Shown: piece after piece, positions 50,563 through 58,124 of the stretch
How the letters are laid out: each line of letters begins with the position of its first letter
Numbering within the stretch: position 1 is the first letter of the stretch
Program-made: the position numbers and the translations under genes
Notes under the pieces: generated by a model
The model's input: the letters and a program-made list of their open reading frames with translations, nothing else
Databases searched by the model: none
What the model was told of the DNA's origin: nothing
NCBI GenBank assembly: GCA_021825945.1
Contig: JAKAFN010000005.1
Location: forward strand, 1-64,000
Direction: 5' to 3'
Length of the DNA stretch: 64,000 bases
From: Pseudomonadota bacterium
GTDB lineage: Bacteria > Pseudomonadota > Gammaproteobacteria > Burkholderiales > Burkholderiaceae_F

Positions 50563-51276
50563 CTACTCCCTGCGTTCGAACACCAGATCCCATACCCCAT
50601 GCCCCAGACGATTGCCGCGCGCGTGGAACTTGGTCGTCGGCCGCTCGCACCACGGGCTGCGCGGCTCCGGCGCGTAGCCCGCGTGCAGGTTGCGCAGCCG
50701 GGGTTCCTCCGACAGCACGGCAAGCATCTGTTCGGCGTAATGCTCCCAGTCGGTGGCGCAGTGCAGGGTGCCGCCCGGCCGCAACCGCCCGGCGAGTTCG
50801 CCGAGAAACGGCTGGGCGACCAGTCGGCGCTTGTGGTGGCGCGCCTTGGGCCAGGGGTCGGGAAAGAAGATGTGCGCGGCCGACAGCGTCGCCGGCGCGA
50901 TCATCGCGCGCACGACCTCGACGGCGTCGTGCTGAATGATCCGCAGGTTGGTCAGCCCCCGTTGATGTGCCCGCTGCGCCAGCGCGCCGATGCCTGCGAC
51001 GAACACTTCCACGCCAAGAAAATCGCGCTCCGGGTGGGCCTGCGCGATGGCGGCGGTGGTTTCCCCCATGCCGAAGCCGATCTCCAGCACGACCGGCGCC
51101 TGCCGGCCGAACACCGCCGCAAGGTCGAGTGGTTCGGGCTGATACGGGATGGCGATGGCGGGCAGCAGTTCGTCGACGCCGCGCCGCTGCGCCGCCGTGA
51201 TGTGGCCGCGGCGCATGACGAAGGAGCGGATGTGGCGATCGGCGCCGGGGGATTCCGGATCGGGTGGCGTTTGCAT
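50563..51276 (-). CDS. trmB: tRNA (guanine-N7-)-methyltransferase
   Basis: TrmB methylates G46 in the variable loop of tRNAs using SAM. The 237-residue protein contains the SAM loop [16 protein letters not shown], and the substrate-binding blocks [18 protein letters not shown] and [14 protein letters not shown] that are diagnostic for TrmB. The ATG at 51276 gives MQTPPDPE; a TTG at 51291 is a possible alternative. It is transcribed alone, leftward, after the Ehr-like operon. Confidence 0.96.
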   Translation of the reverse strand: MQTPPDPESPGADRHIRSFVMRRGHITAAQRRGVDELLPAIAIPYQPEPLDLAAVFGRQAPVVLEIGFGMGETTAAIAQAHPERDFLGVEVFVAGIGALAQRAHQRGLTNLRIIQHDAVEVVRAMIAPATLSAAHIFFPDPWPKARHHKRRLVAQPFLGELAGRLRPGGTLHCATDWEHYAEQMLAVLSEEPRLRNLHAGYAPEPRSPWCERPTTKFHARGNRLGHGVWDLVFERRE

Positions 51277-51430
51277 AAGAAAGAGAATCAATCCTTCGCC
51301 AACTCACGCGAAGGGGTGAGGTTTTTGCCGCAGTTTCCCGCGGATTTCCGATACGGGATTATGGCAAATCGTTCCCCGGCGCCGCCCCGCACCGTACAAT
51401 CGACGGACCCGCAGGAGGGGAGGAGCGTCC

Positions 51431-52348
51431 ATGGCCGTCGATTTTCTGGCGCCGAAATTTCTGATTCTGTACGTGTTCGTGTTGTCGTCGCTGTACATGC
51501 ATTTCCGGGGGAAGGCGCGCCTGCCCCTGTTGCGGCAGATCGGCAACCATTCGACGCTGATGGCACCGTACAACGTGCTGTTGTATGCGTTTTCGGCGGT
51601 GCCGGGCAAGCCGTATCTCGATCTGCGCGATTTCCCCGAAATGGCGACGCTGCGGGACAACTGGGAGACGATCCGCGACGAGGCCGCGGCCCTGCTCGAC
51701 GAAGGAGGCCTGCGCGCCGCCAGCGACCACGTCGACATCGGCTTCAACTCGTTCTTCCAGCGCGGCTGGAAGCGCTTCTATCTGAAGTGGTACGACAACC
51801 CGCCGCCCACCGCGCAGCGTCTCTGCCCCAAGACGGTCGCGCTGCTGCAGTCGATCCCCTCGGTGAACGCGGCGATGTTCGCGCTGCTGCCGCCGGGCGC
51901 GCGCTTGAACGAGCATCGCGACCCGAGCGCCGCCTCGGTGCGCTACCACCTCGGCCTGATGACGCCCAACGATGACCGCTGCCGCATCGTGGTCGACGGC
52001 GTCGCCCATTCCTGGCGCGACGGCGGCGACGTGATGTTCGACGAGACCTACCTGCACTTCGCCGAGAACTACACGGACAAGACACGCCTCATCCTCTTCT
52101 GCGACGTCGAGCGCCCGCTGCATTTCGCGCCCATCCGCGCCCTCAACCGGCTGTTCGAGCGCACCATCCTGCGCGCCGCGGCGACGCAGAACGACGGCAC
52201 CGAGGAAATCGGCTGGATCAACCGCCTCTACAAGCCGGTGGGAATCATCAAGGAGCAGCTCAAGCGGATCAAGCGGTGGAACAAGCCGCTGTTCAACGGC
52301 TGCAAGTACTGCTGCATCGCGGGGGTTTTGTACTGGGTGTTTTTCTGA
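51431..52348 (+). CDS. lpxO: Aspartyl/asparaginyl beta-hydroxylase family (LpxO-like)
   Basis: An Fe(II)/2-oxoglutarate-dependent dioxygenase of 305 residues. An N-terminal hydrophobic segment (about 8-24, PKFLILYVFVLSSLYMHF) anchors it to the membrane. The iron-binding motif is His-x-Asp in NEHRDPSA, with the second histidine in ETYLHFAEN and an arginine nearby for 2-oxoglutarate. LpxO hydroxylates the secondary acyl chain of lipid A at position 2; this fits the LPS genes in the window, but related enzymes act on other substrates. A strong AGGAGGGGAGGAG precedes the ATG. Confidence 0.88.
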   Translation: MAVDFLAPKFLILYVFVLSSLYMHFRGKARLPLLRQIGNHSTLMAPYNVLLYAFSAVPGKPYLDLRDFPEMATLRDNWETIRDEAAALLDEGGLRAASDHVDIGFNSFFQRGWKRFYLKWYDNPPPTAQRLCPKTVALLQSIPSVNAAMFALLPPGARLNEHRDPSAASVRYHLGLMTPNDDRCRIVVDGVAHSWRDGGDVMFDETYLHFAENYTDKTRLILFCDVERPLHFAPIRALNRLFERTILRAAATQNDGTEEIGWINRLYKPVGIIKEQLKRIKRWNKPLFNGCKYCCIAGVLYWVFF

Positions 52349-52392
52349 TTTCCTGCAAATGCAAGAAAATTTCTTCAATTTGCAGAGTTGCA
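52349..52392. promoter_or_regulatory. TGCA-rich palindromic leader before the DUF4143 ATPase
   Basis: An imperfect 20-base palindrome, TTTCCTGCAA/ATGCAAGAAA (52349-52368, 8 of 10 pairs), and four TGCA tetramers (52354, 52360, 52381, 52389) crowd into 44 bases just before the ATPase start. The arrangement looks like a repeated operator or promoter element. No regulator is identified. Confidence 0.4.
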
Positions 52393-52405
52393 CTACCATG
52401 CGGGA

Positions 52406-53560
52406 ATGGTCCCCCGCACGCTTGCCCCGATCCTGCTTCAGCGCGCCGCGCAATATCCGGTCGTTACGCTGACCGGGCCGCGGCAAAGCGGCAAGACGAC
52501 GCTGTGCCGCGCGGTTTTTCCGGACAAACGCTATGTGAGCCTCGAGGACCCGGACATGCGACGGTTCGCGGTCGAGGACCCGCGAGGGTTTCTCGAATCC
52601 GTGCGTGACGGCGCCATCCTCGATGAGATCCAACGCGCACCCGAGCTGCCTTCGTACATCCAGGGCATGGTCGATGCCGATCCCAGGCCCGGCCGCTTCG
52701 TACTTACCGGCAGCCAGCAGTTCGAGTTGATGCGGCATGTGAGCCAGTCGCTGGCGGGGCGCAGCGCGGTGTTGCGCCTGCTTCCGTTCAGTCTGGCCGA
52801 GCTTGCCTCGCTCGGCCCGTTGCGCGATCTCCCCGCCACCATCCGGACCGGATTCCTGCCGCGGATCCATGATCGCGGTCTCGATCCCGGCATTGCGCTG
52901 GGCGATTATTTCGTTACCTATGTCGAGCGCGATCTGCGCGAACTTGCCGCCGTACATGACCTGCAGCGATTCGAGCGCTTCGTGCGCCTGTGCGCCGGGC
53001 GTGTCGGGCAGTTGTTGAACCTTTCCAGTCTCGGCAATGACGCCGGCATATCGCATGCGACGGCGCGGGCGTGGCTGGACCTGCTGCAGACTTGCAATAT
53101 CGTTTTCCTGCTGCCGCCTTGGTTCGTGAATGCCGGCAAGCGCTTGATTCGAAGTCCGAAACTGTATTTCCATGACGTCGGGCTGATGGCGTGGCTCCTT
53201 GGTTTGCGGACCGACGAACAGGTTCCCCGTGATCCGCTGATCGGCGCGCTATTCGAGAATCTCGTCGTCGCGGACGTTCTCAAGCGGCAACTGCATCGGG
53301 GACTTCCCGGCGATCTCCATTTTTTTCGCGACGCCTCCGGCAACGAAGTCGACTTGCTCCTGCCGGAAGGGACCCGCTTTCACGCCATCGAGATCAAGGC
53401 CGGGCAAACCGTCCATCCCGATTATTTTCGGGGGTTGAAGACGTTTGCTTCGGCGTTCCCCGAAAAAATCGCCAGCGGGGGCGTGCTGTTCGGCGGCGCG
53501 GCGGGTCAGTCGCGCAGCGACTGGCCCGTGAGTTCCTGGCGCGCCCTCGCGGCAGCCTGA
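52406..53560 (+). CDS. AAA-type ATPase with DUF4143 domain
   Basis: A 384-residue member of the AAA_14/DUF4143 family, common in many bacteria and of unknown function. The Walker A motif GPRQSGKTT lies at 24-32, Walker B is in GAILDEIQRAPEL, and the C-terminal DUF4143 domain contains SPKLYFHDVGLMAWLLG and a nuclease-like HAIEIKAG near the end (residues EIK follow the family's PD-(D/E)xK-like pattern). Such proteins often move between genomes singly. The start is the ATG at 52406; a TTG at 52388 would add six residues. It reads in the same direction as the following acyl carrier gene. Confidence 0.88.
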   Translation: MVPRTLAPILLQRAAQYPVVTLTGPRQSGKTTLCRAVFPDKRYVSLEDPDMRRFAVEDPRGFLESVRDGAILDEIQRAPELPSYIQGMVDADPRPGRFVLTGSQQFELMRHVSQSLAGRSAVLRLLPFSLAELASLGPLRDLPATIRTGFLPRIHDRGLDPGIALGDYFVTYVERDLRELAAVHDLQRFERFVRLCAGRVGQLLNLSSLGNDAGISHATARAWLDLLQTCNIVFLLPPWFVNAGKRLIRSPKLYFHDVGLMAWLLGLRTDEQVPRDPLIGALFENLVVADVLKRQLHRGLPGDLHFFRDASGNEVDLLLPEGTRFHAIEIKAGQTVHPDYFRGLKTFASAFPEKIASGGVLFGGAAGQSRSDWPVSSWRALAAA

Positions 53561-53570
53561 TCGTGCCTTC

Positions 53571-53576
53571 TATAAT
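53571..53576 (+). promoter_or_regulatory. Candidate -10 box for the acyl carrier gene
   Basis: A perfect TATAAT lies 33 bases before the acyl carrier protein start. No good -35 hexamer is visible 16-18 bases upstream, so the promoter is only tentative. Confidence 0.35.
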
Positions 53577-53609
53577 CCGGCGGCTGTACTGCAACCCCGG
53601 AGCAATGGA

Positions 53610-53876
53610 TTGGTGGACCTCGACGTACGCGTGATCGAATCGTTGGAAGCGGCCTTGCACATTTCGCTGGACCGCAGCCGGATCCGCCCGGAAACGCCCC
53701 TGATGGGGGCGATTCCCGAATTCGACTCGATGGCCGCGGTCGCCCTGCTCACCACGCTGGAAGAGCGGTTCGGCTTCACCATCGCCGACGACGAATTCGA
53801 TGGCGCGACCTTCGCGACCTTCGGCAGCCTCAACGCGTTCGTGCAGGGAAAACTCGACGCCCTTGGGCAAGGTTGA
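53610..53876 (+). CDS. Orphan acyl carrier protein
   Basis: An 88-residue phosphopantetheine-carrier protein. The attachment serine is in IPEFDSMAAVALL (the usual DSL reads DSM here), within the four-helix ACP fold, and the C-terminal region is acidic. It is not beside fatty-acid synthesis genes, so it probably serves a dedicated acyl transfer, for example in lipid or surface-polymer modification; the LpxO-like gene is nearby but a link is not shown. The start appears to be a TTG at 53610, supported by GGAG seven bases upstream; GTG 53613 is the alternative. Confidence 0.82.
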   Translation: MVDLDVRVIESLEAALHISLDRSRIRPETPLMGAIPEFDSMAAVALLTTLEERFGFTIADDEFDGATFATFGSLNAFVQGKLDALGQG

Positions 53877-53887
53877 CGTGAAACCAT

Positions 53888-53964
53888 CGTCATTGCGAGG
53901 GCGAAGCCCGAAGCAATCCAGTCGTTTTCTGGATCGCCACGGCCCTGTGGGCCTCGCGATGACG
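53888..53964 (+). repeat. 78-base palindromic element, left copy
   Basis: Begins CGTCATTGCGAGG and ends CCTCGCGATGACG, with GAAGCAATCCAG near the middle; the type is widespread in proteobacterial genomes as a REP-like intergenic repeat. A second copy in inverted orientation lies at 58431-58509. Between them sit ydcF and both toxin-antitoxin loci with the insertion sequence. Confidence 0.7.
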
Positions 53965-54077
53965 AGGCTGGCGGGGGCCTCGCGAGGACGATGTTGGTGC
54001 GGGCCTCGCGATGACGAGGTTGGTGGGTGCCTCGCGATGACGAGGCTGGCGGGTTGCGGGTCTCGCGATGACGACGG
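53951..54077 (+). repeat. Tandem array of the repeat arm
   Basis: About five degenerate tandem units of roughly 25 bases, each carrying CCTCGCGATGACGAGG followed by CTGGCGGG or a variant. The unit is the right arm of the adjacent 78-base element, so the array arose by local duplication. It is not a CRISPR array because the units abut each other without unique spacers. Confidence 0.7.
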
Positions 54078-54130
54078 GTGTTTCATCACTCGGGGCGGCG
54101 CACGTCGCCATGACCGGTAGCGGATCGCGG

Positions 54131-54949
54131 ATGCAATCCGACTGGGTCATCGCGCTGCGCGAATCCGCGCACGTCTTCCTCGTGCCGCCGGGTCCGCTGC
54201 TGGTGCTGCTGGTCGCGGGTCTGCTCCTGCTTCGCCGCAAGCCCAAGGCCGGCCGCGCGCTGGTGGGGACCGGGACGATCCTTTTTCTTTTGCTGTCGCT
54301 CGCCCCGGTGAGCCGTGCGCTCACCGATCTCGCGGGGGACTATCCGCCGCTGCGCCTTGCCGATGTGCGCGCGGCGCAGGCCATCGTCGTCCTTGCCGGC
54401 GAGGCACGCTCGGCGCCCGAAGACCGGATCTGGGACGGCGCGGCGCGGAATCCGCAATTGCCCGACGACACCGTGGGTGACCTCACGCTGGCGCGCCTGC
54501 GCTACGGCGTGCTGCTGGCGCGGCGAACCGGCCTGCCGATGCTCTTCACGGGCGGGGAGGGTGGCCTGCACCATCGCGCGCTGGCGGAACTCATGCAACG
54601 CCGGGCGATCGGCGACTATGGCGTCGGCGCGCGCTGGCTCGAGACGCGCTCGCGCAACACCCGCGAGAATGCGCAGCTTTCCGCCCCCATCCTGCGGGCG
54701 GCGGGCGTGCGGACCATCGTGCTGGTCACCGACGACAACCACATGCGCCGGGCGATGCGGGAGTTCGCCGCCACGGGACTGCATGCGATTCCGGCGCCGG
54801 TGCGCATCCCGCCGCCGATCTTCGCCGGGCGCTGGTGGAAGAATCTGCGGCCGGGCCTGGGCGCGTTCTGCAACAGTTCGCTGGCGATCTACGAGTTGCT
54901 CGGGCAGGCGGCGCAGGTCGTCAGTCCGCCGCCGGAACAAAAGCCCTGA
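54131..54949 (+). CDS. YdcF-like membrane protein (DUF218)
   Basis: A 272-residue protein of the YdcF/ElyC-type DUF218 family. Two hydrophobic segments near the N-terminus (FLVPPGPLLVLLVAGLLLL and GTGTILFLLLSLAPV) place it in the inner membrane. The cytoplasmic or periplasmic domain has the family blocks AIVVLAGEARSAPEDRIW, RLRYGVLLARRTGLPMLFTGG, and ETRSRNTRENA with VTDDNHMRRA. In E. coli ElyC affects envelope and lipid-carrier metabolism; here the role is unknown. I chose the ATG at 54131; ATG 54110 is possible. Its 5' region is made of the tandem repeat array. Confidence 0.85.
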   Translation: MQSDWVIALRESAHVFLVPPGPLLVLLVAGLLLLRRKPKAGRALVGTGTILFLLLSLAPVSRALTDLAGDYPPLRLADVRAAQAIVVLAGEARSAPEDRIWDGAARNPQLPDDTVGDLTLARLRYGVLLARRTGLPMLFTGGEGGLHHRALAELMQRRAIGDYGVGARWLETRSRNTRENAQLSAPILRAAGVRTIVLVTDDNHMRRAMREFAATGLHAIPAPVRIPPPIFAGRWWKNLRPGLGAFCNSSLAIYELLGQAAQVVSPPPEQKP

Positions 54950-54984
54950 CGGTCCACGATCCGGGATTCGAATCGGCGTTCGGA

Positions 54985-55285
54985 CTATGTGAGCAACACC
55001 ATGCCGGTCGTTTTTGCCGCCGCGACATCGAACGTAACGATTTTCTCGCAGCCCGCATGCGATGCACTGCGCTCGATCAGGCAATCCGCAAAGTCCGCGG
55101 AACCGCCCTGAAAAATGCGCAATGCCTGCCGAACCTGTTCGGATCGCTCGATGACGAACTCCTTGGTCCGCAGGATCCCGTCGATTGCCTGCGCGATCTG
55201 GCTGCGATTCAGTTCATAACAGGAACCCAGGACCCAGACGAATTCCACGAGCGCGACGAGCGGCAGCATCCCAGGGTCTTCCTGC
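54985..55285 (-). pseudogene. vapC: vapC toxin, C-terminal fragment (split by IS605-type element)
   Basis: The 3' two-thirds of a PIN-domain ribonuclease toxin: EDPGMLPLVALVEFVWVLGS, and the acidic stretch GGSADFADCLIERSASHAGC with later PIN aspartates in VTFDVAAAKT. Its N-terminal 31 codons lie 1.78 kb away at 57066-57160. Joining 57066 to 55285 restores a 131-residue VapC in frame (IIESLTQEDPGML across the join). The fragment has its own upstream frame into the element but lacks a start and the first catalytic aspartate, so it should be inactive. Confidence 0.88.
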
Positions 55286-55290
55286 TTGAC

Positions 55291-55320
55291 ATCCTCCCCG
55301 GCCTGAAGGCCGGAGATTCC
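55291..55320 (-). other. IS right end with hairpin (tnpB side)
   Basis: CCGGCC (55298-55303) and GGCCGG (55308-55313) around TGAA form the subterminal hairpin recognised by TnpA. In the related TnpB systems the guide (omega) RNA is produced from the end of tnpB through this right end and continues into the flank. Confidence 0.7.
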
Positions 55321-55348
55321 TACGGTGTCTGAAACGATGATCGCCATC

Positions 55349-56551
55349 TCAGATCGCTTCGGTGGGTTCCTGCTTCACGGAGGGAGCCGACTGCCTCGCC
55401 TCTCCACAGGCTGCAACGCGGTGTCCCCGCGCCAGTATGTTGATCGCGCCGACGACATCGGCGTTGTCCTCGAAGCCGCAATCGACGCAAGTGAACTTCG
55501 CCTGTGTCGTCCGGTTGCCCGCGCTCACGCAACCGCAGGCCGGACAGGTCCGGCTCGTGTTCTGCGGCGGCACGGCGATGAGCCAGCCGCCGCTCCACGC
55601 CAGCTTGTAGTCCAACTGGCGGCGGAACTCGAACCAGCCCTGGTCGAGGATGGACTTGTTCAAGCCGGACTTGGCCCGAACGTTCTTGCCCGGCTGCTCG
55701 GTTGTGCCTGCCGCCGACCTGGACATGCTCCGTACCTGCAAGTCCTCGATGGCGACCATCGCGTGGTTTTGGCTGATGGCGGTCGTGGCCTTGTGCAGGA
55801 AGTCGCGGCGGGCGTTGCCGATGCGGGCGTGGATGCGCTGGACGCGGGCCTTCGCCTTCTTCCAGTTACTACTGAACTTCACCTTGCGGCTCATCGCGCG
55901 CTGATAGCGGCGCAGCCGGACCTCGTGCTTCTTGAAGCTGTTGAGCGGCGCGAGGAACATCCCATCGCTGAACGTGGCGAAACGCGCCACGCCCACATCG
56001 ATCCCGACCGCGCTGGTGGCCTGCGGCACCGGCTGCTCGACCTCCCGCTCGGTCTGGATCGAGACGAACCACTTGCCGCCGGACAGGCTCACGGTCGCAT
56101 TGCGCACGTCGCCCAGCACCTTGCGCGACAGACGCAGTCGCATCCAGCCGAGTTTGGGCAGGAAGATGCGCCCATTGCCCTGGTCGAGCTTGATCTGCTT
56201 CGGGTCGGGGTAGCGGAAGCTGTCGCGCTGGCCCTTCTTCTTGAACCTCGGGAACGCGGCGCGCTTGGCGAAGAAGTTGCCGTAGGCGCGCTCCAGGTCT
56301 TTGAGCGTCTGTTGCAGCGGATGAATCGGCGCATCGGCCAGCCAGGGCGTCTCTGCGCCGTTGCGCCAGACCGTGAGTTCCTTGCGCAGACCGGCGTAGC
56401 CGAGCTTCTTCTCGCCGCGCTCGTACCGATCCTTCTGCAACGCCAGCGCCTTGTTAAAGACGAAGCGGCACGACCCGGCGAAGCGGCGCATGTTGCGCTG
56501 CTGCTCACCGTTGGGCATGAGTTCGTATTTGAAGGCTTGGAGTCGCTGCAT
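55349..56551 (-). CDS. tnpB: TnpB RNA-guided endonuclease (IS605 accessory protein)
   Basis: A 400-residue TnpB, the ancestor of Cas12. The RuvC-like triad is intact: Asp185 in AVGIDVGVARF, Glu269 in VAIEDLQVRS, and Asp365 in EDNADVVGAINIL. The zinc finger is CPACG (Cys336/339) with CVDCG (Cys355/358). Characterised relatives use an RNA from the element's right end to cut DNA that carries the element's target pentamer followed by a guide match. The start ATG 56551 gives MQRLQAFKYEL; a longer frame begins at 56620 but overlaps tnpA. It starts 22 bases from tnpA in the opposite direction. Confidence 0.93.
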   Translation of the reverse strand: MQRLQAFKYELMPNGEQQRNMRRFAGSCRFVFNKALALQKDRYERGEKKLGYAGLRKELTVWRNGAETPWLADAPIHPLQQTLKDLERAYGNFFAKRAAFPRFKKKGQRDSFRYPDPKQIKLDQGNGRIFLPKLGWMRLRLSRKVLGDVRNATVSLSGGKWFVSIQTEREVEQPVPQATSAVGIDVGVARFATFSDGMFLAPLNSFKKHEVRLRRYQRAMSRKVKFSSNWKKAKARVQRIHARIGNARRDFLHKATTAISQNHAMVAIEDLQVRSMSRSAAGTTEQPGKNVRAKSGLNKSILDQGWFEFRRQLDYKLAWSGGWLIAVPPQNTSRTCPACGCVSAGNRTTQAKFTCVDCGFEDNADVVGAINILARGHRVAACGEARQSAPSVKQEPTEAI

Positions 56552-56573
56552 GGCCCCATGATACTCTTGGCCT

Positions 56574-56987
56574 ATGAGCGAAGAAAACGAAATCCGACAC
56601 GGTCGACACTGCGTCTTCAAGATTCACGTCCACTTGGTCTTCGTGGCGAAGTATCGCCGCAAGGTGTTCGACGGACCGGCCATCGATGCGCTGCGCGGCA
56701 TCTTCGGCAGCGTGTGTCGGGACTTCGAGGCCACGCTCGTGGAAATGGACGGCGAGGACGACCATGTGCACCTGCTGGTGGAGTATCCGCCCAAGGTCTC
56801 GGTGTCCTCGCTCGTGAACAGCCTCAAGGGCGTCTCCAGCCGGATGCTTCGCAAGCAACGCCCGGACATCCGGCGGCGCTACTGGAAAGGCGTGCTGTGG
56901 TCGCCCAGCTACTTCGCCGCTTCCTGCGGCGGAGCGCCCATCAGCATCGTGCGCCAGTACATCGAGCAGCAGCAGACGCCAAGCTGA
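56574..56987 (+). CDS. tnpA: IS200/IS605-family transposase (Y1 HUH)
   Basis: A 137-residue single-strand transposase. The HUH metal-binding motif is His64-Val65-His66 in EDDHVHLLVEYPP, and the catalytic tyrosine is Tyr129 in ISIVRQYIEQQ. The length and both motifs are normal for active family members, so the element may still be mobile. It is transcribed divergently from tnpB, the IS605 arrangement. Confidence 0.93.
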   Translation: MSEENEIRHGRHCVFKIHVHLVFVAKYRRKVFDGPAIDALRGIFGSVCRDFEATLVEMDGEDDHVHLLVEYPPKVSVSSLVNSLKGVSSRMLRKQRPDIRRRYWKGVLWSPSYFAASCGGAPISIVRQYIEQQQTPS

Positions 56988-57029
56988 TCGCCCAAACCTT
57001 AGGACGCCTGCGGCGTGCGCGCTTTCCTT

Positions 57030-57049
57030 CCCCGCCCTGAACGGCGGGG
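57030..57049 (+). other. IS left end hairpin (tnpA side)
   Basis: CCCCGCC (57030-57036) and GGCGGGG (57043-57049) with a six-base loop, 16 bases from the inferred element boundary at 57065. It is the expected subterminal hairpin of the end adjacent to the target pentamer. Confidence 0.7.
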
Positions 57050-57065
57050 CTTGTCGCGCATTCCG

Positions 57066-57160
57066 GTCAACGATTCGATGATCTTCGTTGCCTTGGGTGC
57101 TTGTTTGGGATCGTCCTGCATGACGTACCGGACGAGGACATTGGTGTCCAGTCCGATCAT
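57066..57160 (-). pseudogene. vapC: vapC toxin, N-terminal fragment
   Basis: The first 31 codons and two bases of a PIN-domain toxin, reading MIGLDTNVLVRYVMQDDPKQ at the start, with catalytic Asp5. It overlaps the vapB stop in ATGA. At 57066 the reading frame meets the IS605-type element; past it the frame reads through element sequence and stops. The continuation is at 55285-54985. Confidence 0.9.
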
Positions 57161-57399
57161 CGTGCCGCGGCTCCCCGCTTGGCGATTGCCTGATTCATCT
57201 CTTCGACGGAAACCACTTTCCGGGCTTTTCCGAACATTTCCTTGAGCGCGGTAACCGGTTGCGTCGCGGGAATCAGTTCAAAACGGCCTGCTGCGACCTC
57301 GACGAACTCGATCCGGTCGCCGGCTTCGACCCGCAATGCGTCCCGCACTTCCACGGGAATGGTGATCTGCCCCTTGCTGGTGACGGTGGCGGTAGTCAT
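57157..57399 (-). CDS. vapB: VapB-type antitoxin (AbrB/MazE-like)
   Basis: An 80-residue AbrB-fold protein: VTSKGQITIPVEVRDALRVE is the swapped-hairpin DNA-binding N-terminus and the acidic/helical C-terminus would clasp the toxin. It should repress its own promoter and neutralise VapC. The toxin gene it overlaps has been broken by the insertion sequence, so this antitoxin is currently without its intact partner unless the element excises. Confidence 0.9.
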   Translation of the reverse strand: MTTATVTSKGQITIPVEVRDALRVEAGDRIEFVEVAAGRFELIPATQPVTALKEMFGKARKVVSVEEMNQAIAKRGAAAR

Positions 57400-57445
57400 G
57401 CGGCTCCCTCATTCCTTACCTTGAAGTAAGGAGATGATACGCCCG

Positions 57446-57832
57446 TCAAACCGCGACGACGATCTCCCCGTAGCGGGCAATCATCGGGTCGTGGCTGATC
57501 AGTCGCATCGGTTCGATCAACGCCTGCGCGACCAGGATGCGATCGAACGGATCCTGGTGGTGCCCCGGGAGTTCTTCGACCGCGGCCGCGTGCTCGGCTT
57601 CGACCGCGAGCAGGCGGTAGCCCGATTCGCGGAAATATCGCGCGGCATCCTGCCCGGATACCGGCATGTCGCCGCGCCCCAGCGCGTGCTTGATTGCGAT
57701 CTCCCAGACGCTGGCCGCGCTGACCCACACGAAGGCATGGGGCGCCTCGATCAGGTCGCGTGCCTTCTTCGGCAGTTTCACGCTATCCGTGATCGCCCAG
57801 AGCGCGACGTGGGTGTCGAGCAGGAGATTCAC
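57446..57832 (-). CDS. vapC: PIN-domain toxin (VapC family), second locus
   Basis: A 128-residue PIN ribonuclease. The acidic catalytic residues are visible: Asp6 in LLLDTH, Glu44 in VWEIAIK, and Asp94 and Asp97 in HHQDPFDRILVAQA. It belongs to the subgroup paired with Phd/YefM-type antitoxins. Its start overlaps the antitoxin stop by four bases (ATGA, 57829-57832). Unlike the neighbouring vapC it is intact. Confidence 0.9.
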   Translation of the reverse strand: MNLLLDTHVALWAITDSVKLPKKARDLIEAPHAFVWVSAASVWEIAIKHALGRGDMPVSGQDAARYFRESGYRLLAVEAEHAAAVEELPGHHQDPFDRILVAQALIEPMRLISHDPMIARYGEIVVAV

Positions 57833-58080
57833 GGGGCCTTTCCTCCGCCGAGGAAGAGCCGGGCCACGTCCTCGTTGTGCGCGTCGATATCGTCCGGCAC
57901 GTCGAACTTCCCCTTGGCGACGCCGATGCGCGGCCCCGCCGGGACCGCGTCCAGCGCAACCAGCTTGGCCGCAGGCCGACCGTTCCGGGCGATCACGATC
58001 TCCCGTTCCTTTCCCTGCTCGATGGCTTCCACCAAGCGGGAAAGGGACGATTTCGCCTGCAGCATGTTGACGGACGGCAT
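57829..58080 (-). CDS. Phd/YefM-type antitoxin
   Basis: An 83-residue antitoxin: MPSVNMLQAKSSLSRLVEAI and EIVIARNGRPAAKLVAL form the Phd DNA-binding domain, with a flexible toxin-binding tail. The ATG at 58080 was chosen; an upstream TTG at 58101 is less likely. An imperfect palindrome 27 bases upstream is a good candidate for its autoregulatory operator. It is the first gene of the two-gene locus. Confidence 0.88.
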   Translation of the reverse strand: MPSVNMLQAKSSLSRLVEAIEQGKEREIVIARNGRPAAKLVALDAVPAGPRIGVAKGKFDVPDDIDAHNEDVARLFLGGGKAP

Positions 58081-58106
58081 GGTCGAGCGCGCTTTCTTCA
58101 ATGCGG

Positions 58107-58124
58107 TTAGTCTAGCTTGGCTAA
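58107..58124. promoter_or_regulatory. Candidate antitoxin operator palindrome
   Basis: TTAGTCTAGCTTGGCTAA is an 18-base imperfect palindrome (14 of 18 positions symmetric) just upstream of the Phd-type antitoxin start. Phd-family antitoxins repress their own operon by binding such palindromes. Confidence 0.5.

Larger units (their letters stand above)
55286..57065 (-). mobile_element. IS200/IS605-family insertion (IS605 type), apparently intact
   Basis: A 1780-base element inserted in vapC. It carries divergent tnpA and tnpB, a right-end hairpin CCGGCC-TTCA-GGCCGG and a left-end hairpin CCCCGCC-GTTCAG-GGCGGGG (read on the minus strand). It lies directly after the pentamer TTGAC (minus strand, 57070 to 57066) and ends with TCAA (55286). 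Both features fit the single-strand, non-duplicating mechanism of the family; no target duplication or inverted repeat is present. Boundaries were set by the reconstruction of vapC. Confidence 0.87.

Noticed and set aside
51293..51326. Hairpin CCTTCGC/GCGAAGG followed by a short T-run upstream of the lpxO-like gene
   Set aside because: The T-run begins several bases after the stem and the position is upstream of both divergent genes, so it is unlikely to be a terminator.
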